NCBI GenBank assembly: GCA_964638815.1
Contig: CAZXBB010000237.1
Coordinates: forward strand, 1 to 9,774
From: CAZXBB01 sp964638815
GTDB taxonomy: Bacteria; Planctomycetota; Phycisphaerae; Phycisphaerales; SM1A02
Direction: 5' to 3'
Length of the DNA: 9,774 bases
Shown: positions 5,907-9,774 of the stretch, one piece after another
Numbering within the stretch: the first letter of the stretch is position 1
Layout of the letters: every line of letters starts with the position of its first letter
The notes under the pieces: model-generated
The model's input: only the letters and a program-made list of their open reading frames with translations
Database searches by the model: none
What the model was told of the DNA's origin: nothing
Translations under genes and position numbers: made by a program

Positions 5907-6523
5907 TCCGACCCGGCGTAGACGTACCAGGGCTTCCCCACTGCGTTGGTCACCATCTGCGTGACCGCCCGGTGGAGCTTCCGCGCCAGGAGCGGATCGT
6001 GGTGCGCGCTGAAGGTCCCCGTGATGCGGGCCGGGCTCAGCGGGTCGGCGAATCCCTTCGTCGACTCCAGCAGCCGCACGGTCGCGTCGCGCAGCGTCAC
6101 GGTGAGATTGTCGCTCCCCGGCGTGCCGTGCGGCAGCGCGAATCCGGCGCCGCCGTAGACGCCGACCTCGCCGCCTGCGACGACCACGTGACGGATGGAG
6201 GCGTTCGTGGCCGAGGCGTCCATCGGGGTTGCCCCGGGCTTCGGCTCCCAGAGCAGCTCGATGTGGATGACCTGGCCGTCACGCGGGTAGCTCCCGATCA
6301 GGTCATCGAGCGGAATGTCGGAGAGGAAGAAGGACGTGTCGCCGGCCGGATTGTGGGCATAGACGACCGTCTCGTACGTGCCGTGGAGGACCACGCGATC
6401 CGGTCCGAGCGACTCGCTGCGGAGCGTGCCGGCCGATCCGCGGAACGCGTTGCACCCCGCCGCCGCGAGCGTCAGCACGACGAGCAGGCCGAGGGGGAGG
6501 GCCGGCCCGCGCCGGTCATCCAT
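5840..6523 (-). CDS. Uncharacterised lipoprotein
   Basis: 227 residues from ATG at 6523. The N terminus is a short charged stretch, a hydrophobic core LPLGLLVVLTLAA (9-21) and a lipobox AAGC with the acylated cysteine at C24, so export and membrane anchoring are expected. The rest alternates short beta-like segments (VVLHGTYETVVYAHN, VIHIELLWEP, IRHVVVAGGEVGVYGGAGFAL, NLTVTLRDATVRLL), suggesting a beta-rich domain, and ends in a helix LLARKLHRAVTQMVTNAVG. No enzyme motif is recognised. The start overlaps the end of the amidohydrolase-like gene by 8 bases, so the two are co-transcribed. The last 22 residues (from about D206) are encoded opposite the end of rplU; this tail may be a recent extension after loss of an earlier stop. 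Confidence 0.8.
   Translation of the reverse strand: MDDRRGPALPLGLLVVLTLAAAGCNAFRGSAGTLRSESLGPDRVVLHGTYETVVYAHNPAGDTSFFLSDIPLDDLIGSYPRDGQVIHIELLWEPKPGATPMDASATNASIRHVVVAGGEVGVYGGAGFALPHGTPGSDNLTVTLRDATVRLLESTKGFADPLSPARITGTFSAHHDPLLARKLHRAVTQMVTNAVGKPWYVYAGSDQPLIAPILTRSAGWRCPVFTR
5894..5908. other. 15-base palindrome at the rplU / lipoprotein overlap
   Basis: GATCAGC-G-GCTGATC is a perfect inverted repeat that includes the rplU stop codon and lies inside the coding part of the opposite lipoprotein gene. It lacks a T-run on either side, so it is not a standard intrinsic terminator, but it could form an RNA hairpin in both transcripts. Confidence 0.5.
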
Positions 6524-7484
6524 CGACCGAGCCTCCGGCTCCCCGCGTGCCCGCGATGCGGGCGGCCCCGGTGGTGTGGACGACCGGGGCCAACACGTCC
6601 TCGTCGGCGAAGTCGTCCGGGACCGGGCGCGCCGCGATGAACGCGTCGATGCCGAGGCACGACACGGCGTCCCGCTCGACGATGCCGCGGATCTGCGATC
6701 GCGGCACCGCGGGCAGCGGCGTGCCCTGGCTGAAGGCGTTGACGCTGTAGAGCGACTCGATCGTCTTGGTGGGCAGCTCGTGCGGGAAGCCCGATCCGAA
6801 GAGGAGCTTGTCCATGACGCCGAGGCCCGACGCGCTGAGCAGCGCGTTGTAGAGCTGCCACCTGCGCGAGGCAACGCCGGAGATGTCGGCCCACACGTTG
6901 CGGTGCTTGCCGAGGAGCAGGAGCGTCTCGTCGATCCACGGGTGACCGATCTGGCTGATCACCAGCGGCATCCCGGGGAACGTGCGCGCCACCTCGTCCC
7001 AGAGGGCCGGGCGGGCGAACTCAAGCTGGGTGGACTCGGTCAGCGGCGTGTTCATGGTGACGAACACCGGCATCGACAACGCGACGCAGCGTTCGTAGAT
7101 CCGCATGGCGGCGGAGTGGGTCGGATGGAATCCCTGGCAGGCCGGCGATACCGCGATGCCGGAAAGCCCCAGGCCGACCGCGACCTCGAGTTGATCCACG
7201 GCGTCGCCGGACATCGGGTCGATGCCGGCGATGCCCACGCGTCGCCGCGGGTCGCGGCTGACGAACTCGGCGATGAGCTCGTTCGGGATGCCGGCGCCGA
7301 GCCGCTCGGACCGGTACCCGACGATCAGCGCCGCATCGACGCATGCCATCTCCCGCTCGTGTGCCGCGGGGCTGGCGTCGAACTGCCCCCACCGCTCGGC
7401 GAGAGAGGATCGCAGCCGATCCGCGACCTCGCGTCCGAGCTGATCGAGGTCGTACCAAACGTGCGTTCGAACGTCGATGATCAT
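6516..7484 (-). CDS. Amidohydrolase-family (PF04909-type) protein with degenerate active site
   Basis: 322 residues from ATG at 7484, with AGGGA about 9 bases upstream. The TIM-barrel pattern of amidohydrolase family 2 is clear: MIIDVRTHVWYD (1-12), IAGIDPMSG (85-93), GLSGIAVSPACQGFHPT (106-122), MPVFVTMNTP (138-147), ISQIGHPWIDETLLLLGKHRNVWADISG (176-203) and KLLFGSGFPHELP (226-238). Active members normally read HxH after the first strand, a His after strand 5 and GSDxP near the end. Here these are R6-x-H8, T143/M144 and G232, so three expected metal or catalytic residues are gone, while H181 is kept. The protein is probably not a metal-dependent hydrolase; a binding, regulatory or altered chemistry role is possible. 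The last 40 residues are an Ala/Gly/Pro-rich tail. It is co-transcribed with the lipoprotein gene that starts inside its 3' end. Confidence 0.82.
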   Translation of the reverse strand: MIIDVRTHVWYDLDQLGREVADRLRSSLAERWGQFDASPAAHEREMACVDAALIVGYRSERLGAGIPNELIAEFVSRDPRRRVGIAGIDPMSGDAVDQLEVAVGLGLSGIAVSPACQGFHPTHSAAMRIYERCVALSMPVFVTMNTPLTESTQLEFARPALWDEVARTFPGMPLVISQIGHPWIDETLLLLGKHRNVWADISGVASRRWQLYNALLSASGLGVMDKLLFGSGFPHELPTKTIESLYSVNAFSQGTPLPAVPRSQIRGIVERDAVSCLGIDAFIAARPVPDDFADEDVLAPVVHTTGAARIAGTRGAGGSVDG

Positions 7485-7520
7485 GCAGTGGGTTCCCTGG
7501 ACACTCCTTGTCCGACCGAC

Positions 7521-7603
7521 GCCCCGTTCCGTCCGGGTCGTCCGCACGCCCCGTTCCGCACGGGTCGCTCCGCGGCCCCGTCCCGCACGCCTCTCGCTCC
7601 GCG
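7521..7603. repeat. Three tandem 27-29 bp repeats in the leader of the amidohydrolase-like gene
   Basis: Three imperfect units start with gccccgttccg, gccccgttccg and gccccgtcccg, at 7521-7547, 7548-7574 and 7575-7603. They lie 37 bases upstream of the start codon (7484), inside the predicted 5' untranslated leader. Reading frames through them give low-complexity Arg/Gly/Pro products with no sign of a real gene. Confidence 0.65.
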
Positions 7604-7652
7604 GGTCGGTCCGACGCCTGGTTCCCACGACGGGTCCTTCCGGCGGGCGGGC

Positions 7653-7681
7653 ATTGTACTGCCCGGGGCGGGGGGGTTCAC
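7653..7681 (-). promoter_or_regulatory. Candidate promoter of the amidohydrolase-like / lipoprotein operon
   Basis: On the minus strand TACAAT at 7658-7653 is a five-of-six match to the -10 consensus, and the 11 bases TACAATGCCCG (7658-7648) are identical to those at the rplU promoter. The -35 position, 17 bases upstream, reads GTGAAC, a weak three-of-six match. Transcription would begin near 7646 and give a leader of about 160 bases containing the three repeats. The -10 also sits in a short inverted repeat CGGGCA / TGCCCG (7648-7665). Confidence 0.4.
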
Positions 7682-7709
7682 GGGGACTATCGGATAGACG
7701 ATCCCCGTG
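7679..7709. other. Inverted repeat between the M48 gene and the amidohydrolase operon promoter
   Basis: CACGGGGA (7679-7686) pairs perfectly with TCCCCGTG (7702-7709), and the loop holds a second small palindrome CTATC-G-GATAG (7687-7697). It lies 41 bases after the M48 stop on the minus strand and touches the -35 position of the candidate promoter. It could act as a terminator for the M48 transcript, although no T-run follows, or as a protein-binding site. Confidence 0.45.
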
Positions 7710-7749
7710 TCATCGAAACCGGCCTCAGGGACCTGTGAACCGCGTTGCT

Positions 7750-8568
7750 TTACTTCAGGTAGGGCCGCGCCCCCTCCTCGAACCGGTGCGGGAAGAGCCC
7801 GTACTGCGGATTGTCCCGGGTGTGGCTGTATGACCCGGCGAGCAGGCGGTCGATGTCCTCGATCCGCGTTTCCGGGTGCGGGTGCGTCGAGAGGAACTCC
7901 GGCTGGCTTCCGCCCGACCGGCTCGCCTCCAGCAGCACGTCGAGCACCTGCCGCATCCCGACGGGGGAGTATCCGGCCGCCGTCATGTACTTGAGCCCCT
8001 GGAGGTCGGACTCGGATTCCTGGTCGCGTCCGAACTTGAGAAGGACGCCCTGGGCCGCGAGGCTGCCGCCGGCAGCCACGAGGTCGGACTCGCTGTACGC
8101 CCCGAGAACCGCCAGGCCCAGTTGGGCGGCGACCGTCTGGCTGAGCCGCTCGTCGATGTGACGTGCGGTCACGTGACCGATCTCGTGCCCCAGCACGCCG
8201 GCGACCTGCGCCTCGTTCGAGAACTTCGACAGGAGGCCCCGCGTGATGAAAACCTTGCCGCCCGGCAGCGCGAAGGCGTTGATGACATCACTGTTGAGCG
8301 TCATGAACTCCCATTCGATGTCTGCGTATTCGGGCTCGACGTGCGCGGCGAGCGAATGGCCCACACGATTGACGTAAGCGCGGAGCTCCGCCGACGCGAC
8401 CTCGCCGCCGAACTCCGCGATGACCTGGGGCTTGGCCTCGTCGCCCATGGCCGCGACCGACTCGGACGAGAGGAGGATGAGCTGGTTGCGTCCCGTCGAG
8501 GGATTCGTCGAGCATCCCGTCAGCGCGGCGGCGACGGCGGCAAAAACGAGCAGTCGTCTGAATCGCAT
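7750..8568 (-). CDS. M48-family zinc metalloprotease, lipoprotein
   Basis: 272 residues from ATG at 8568, with AAGGGAAG just upstream. A signal peptide ends in the lipobox LTGC (C19), so the mature protein is lipid-anchored outside the cytoplasm. NPSTGRNQLILLS (22-34) is the conserved entry of this family. The active site is HEIGH (H128, E129, H132), the third zinc ligand is probably E184 in RDQESESD, and STHPHPETR (227-235) closes the domain. All catalytic features are present, so it should be an active endopeptidase, similar to the single-domain LoiP (YggG) type rather than BepA, which carries added TPR repeats. The family works in envelope protein quality control. It stands alone between the convergent-free downstream spacer and the divergent ubiE; the leader contains a short inverted repeat. 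Confidence 0.95.
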   Translation of the reverse strand: MRFRRLLVFAAVAAALTGCSTNPSTGRNQLILLSSESVAAMGDEAKPQVIAEFGGEVASAELRAYVNRVGHSLAAHVEPEYADIEWEFMTLNSDVINAFALPGGKVFITRGLLSKFSNEAQVAGVLGHEIGHVTARHIDERLSQTVAAQLGLAVLGAYSESDLVAAGGSLAAQGVLLKFGRDQESESDLQGLKYMTAAGYSPVGMRQVLDVLLEASRSGGSQPEFLSTHPHPETRIEDIDRLLAGSYSHTRDNPQYGLFPHRFEEGARPYLK

Positions 8569-8582
8569 GTTACTTCCCTTCC

Positions 8583-8605
8583 GTCCGGATCGGGGCATCC
8601 CGGAC
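8583..8605. other. Short inverted repeat in the M48 leader
   Basis: GTCCGG (8583-8588) pairs with CCGGAC (8600-8605), and two more bases pair if one base is bulged. It lies just upstream of the ribosome site of the M48 gene. A TATCCT on the minus strand at 8618-8613 could be its -10 box but no -35 is evident. The element might be an operator or a leader hairpin. Confidence 0.3.
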
Positions 8606-8625
8606 CTGCCGCAGGATACCATCTT

Positions 8626-8774
8626 CCCCTATGACCCCATCCCCGATGACCCCATCCCTGATGACCCTATCCCGATGACCCAGGATCCCCTATGACCCGA
8701 TCCCCTATGACCCGATCCCCGATGACCCGATCCCCGATGACCCAGGATCCCCGATGACCCCTGCCCTATGACCC
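8626..8774. repeat. Ten tandem 14-17 bp units, the last containing the ubiE start codon
   Basis: The unit CCCC(G/T)ATGACCC(C/G)AT recurs with ATGs at 8631, 8646, 8661, 8675, 8692, 8707, 8722, 8737, 8754 and 8768. Spacings are 15, 15, 14, 17, 15, 15, 15, 17 and 14 bases; the 17-base units carry an extra AGG before AT. The final ATGACCC is the start of ubiE. The array fills almost all of the gap between the divergent M48 leader and ubiE. Of the upstream ATGs only 8675 is in the ubiE frame, and it meets a TGA within seven codons. Confidence 0.93.
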
Positions 8775-9583
8775 AGCGCAGCCCCGCACCTTCCGGCGCC
8801 GTCTGGACGCCCGACGACCTGGCGGCGAGCCCCCACGACGCCACAGACAAGGCCCGTCGCGTCCAGACCATGTTCGCCGGCATCGCCCGCGCGTACGACC
8901 TGAACAACCGGGTGCACTCGCTCGGACGCGACCAGGCGTGGCGGCGCCGCGCGGTGCGTCTGGCCACGCTGAAGCCGACCGACGACGTACTCGACGTGGC
9001 GTGCGGAACGGGCGATCTCACGGAGCTGCTCGCGGCCGCCGGTCCGGCGTCGGTCATCGGCGTCGATTTCACGGACGCGATGCTGGACATCGCCCGCGAG
9101 AAGGCCTCGCGCAGGTCGCGCCGGGGCGACGGCCCGGAGCCGGAATACCGCAGCGGCGACGCCATGAGCCTGGCCTTCGGCGACGCGAGCGTGGACGTCG
9201 TCACGATCGCCTTCGGGATCCGCAACGTGGCCGAGCCGGCGCGGGCGATCGCGGAGTTCCGGCGGGTGCTGCGTCCAGGGGGCCGGCTGGTCATCCTCGA
9301 GTTCAGCGAGCCCTCCAACCCGATCCTGCGGGCCGGATGCAACCTCTATACCCGCCGGATCATGCCCCTGACGGCGACCCTGCTCTCGGGGGATCGGACT
9401 GGCGCATACCGTTACCTGCCGCGATCGGTCCAGACGTTCCTGGATCGCGAGGAGATGGTGCGGGCCATGGAGGCGGGGGGGTTCGGCGACGTGACGCAGC
9501 ACACGATGAGCCTTGGGATATGCGTCGGGTACAGGGGCCTCGTGCGTTCGCAGGAGGAGGCCGGTGCCCGTCCGGCCGCGTGA
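8768..9583 (+). CDS. ubiE: Demethylmenaquinone/ubiquinone methyltransferase UbiE/MenG
   Basis: 271 residues of a class I SAM-dependent methyltransferase. The family entry KARRVQTMFAGIARAYDLNNRVHSLG begins near residue 28, motif I is LDVACGTGDL (75-84), motif II GVDFTDAML (98-106), then GDAMSLAFGDASVDVVTIAFGIRNV (130-154) and FRRVLRPGGRLVILEFSEP (164-182), all typical of UbiE/MenG. It adds the last methyl group in menaquinone (or ubiquinone) synthesis; menaquinone is the likelier product if the host is a planctomycete. The start is forced: an in-frame TGA lies at 8738 and no other ATG or GTG precedes the conserved domain. No ribosome site is present, and the start codon is the last unit of a tandem array. 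The first 27 residues are extra compared with the usual family start. No other quinone gene is adjacent. Confidence 0.95.
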   Translation: MTQRSPAPSGAVWTPDDLAASPHDATDKARRVQTMFAGIARAYDLNNRVHSLGRDQAWRRRAVRLATLKPTDDVLDVACGTGDLTELLAAAGPASVIGVDFTDAMLDIAREKASRRSRRGDGPEPEYRSGDAMSLAFGDASVDVVTIAFGIRNVAEPARAIAEFRRVLRPGGRLVILEFSEPSNPILRAGCNLYTRRIMPLTATLLSGDRTGAYRYLPRSVQTFLDREEMVRAMEAGGFGDVTQHTMSLGICVGYRGLVRSQEEAGARPAA

Positions 9584-9594
9584 CGCGACCCGTG

Positions 9595-9656
9595 CCCCCG
9601 GCCCCCCGGCCCCCCCGGCCCCCCCGGCCCCCGGCCCCCGGCCCCCGGCCCCCGGG
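9595..9656. repeat. C5-7GG low-complexity tract after ubiE
   Basis: Eight units of five to seven C followed by GG begin 11 bases after the ubiE stop. The minus strand is a series of G5-7 runs separated by CC, able in principle to form a G-quadruplex. It does not code for a plausible protein. It could end or slow transcription, or be a slippage-prone tract. Confidence 0.85.
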
Positions 9657-9774
9657 CTCCAGTGCTCCCGTGGTCCCCGTGGCCCGTCGCGGTGGGAGAG
9701 GTGGCCATCGGGGAACCCCGGTCGCGGGGCCGCGTCCCACGGGTAGCAACCTTCCCGCGACTCCAAGGTAGGTA
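9657..9774. other. Terminal noncoding stretch
   Basis: No gene is supported here. A nested inverted repeat, GTGGGA (9692-9697) with TCCCAC (9735-9740) around CCCCG (9716-9720) and CGGGG (9725-9729), could fold in the ubiE transcript but has no T-run. A gene may begin beyond the right edge. Confidence 0.4.

Noticed and set aside
8626..8774. The ATGACCC array as a CRISPR or iteron origin
   Set aside because: Units are only 14-17 bases with no spacers, so it is not CRISPR. Iterons would be expected near a rep or dnaA gene, which is not present.
8629..9766. Minus-strand open frames opposite ubiE with repeated HRGSG units
   Set aside because: They read the ATGACCC array and the ubiE gene backwards; ubiE has full methyltransferase motifs.

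Overview
The window is GC-rich, gene-dense bacterial chromosome. The best fit is a planctomycete, possibly of the Phycisphaerae type. That placement rests on a WXG100 / coiled-coil / membrane-anchored coiled-coil gene set I associate with Planctomycetota, on weak or absent Shine-Dalgarno sites before several genes, and on a menaquinone-type UbiE. It is inference, not a database result.

Layout. Minus strand 1910 to 1 is a tightly packed four-gene operon: a WXG100-like protein (90 aa), a coiled-coil protein (190 aa), a second short WXG-like protein (70 aa), and the first 271 residues of a coiled-coil protein that enters a membrane segment at the window edge, where an FtsK/EccC-type ATPase could follow. 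It resembles a type VII secretion-like (ESX-like) module. Divergent from it, 2005-3183 (+) encodes a class I PLP aminotransferase, which converges on a sodium:solute symporter at 3206-4738 (-). Divergent from the symporter is a QueC-like protein at 4795-5454 (+) that keeps the four-cysteine zinc motif but has lost the SGGxDS ATP loop. Ribosomal protein bL21 (5583-5906, +) follows with a clear sigma-70-type promoter and a short hairpin leader. Its 3' end overlaps, tail to tail, an uncharacterised lipoprotein gene (5840-6523, -). The lipoprotein gene overlaps by 8 bases the end of an amidohydrolase-family gene (6516-7484, -) whose metal and catalytic residues look lost. A leader with tandem repeats and a candidate promoter precedes that pair. 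Then come an M48 zinc metalloprotease lipoprotein (7750-8568, -) and, divergent, ubiE (8768-9583, +).

How they work together. The first four genes probably form one secretion-related unit, and the amidohydrolase-like protein and lipoprotein are co-transcribed. The rest are mostly single-gene housekeeping or envelope functions: translation, menaquinone methylation, envelope proteolysis, amino-acid transamination and solute uptake.

Standout DNA features are about ten 14-17 bp tandem units between M48 and ubiE, each carrying ATGACCC, the last of which is the ubiE start itself; an 11-base identity at the -10 region of the rplU promoter and the candidate amidohydrolase-operon promoter; and two further short-repeat tracts. 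No rRNA, tRNA, CRISPR array or insertion sequence was seen. No stretch over 300 bases lacks a gene.
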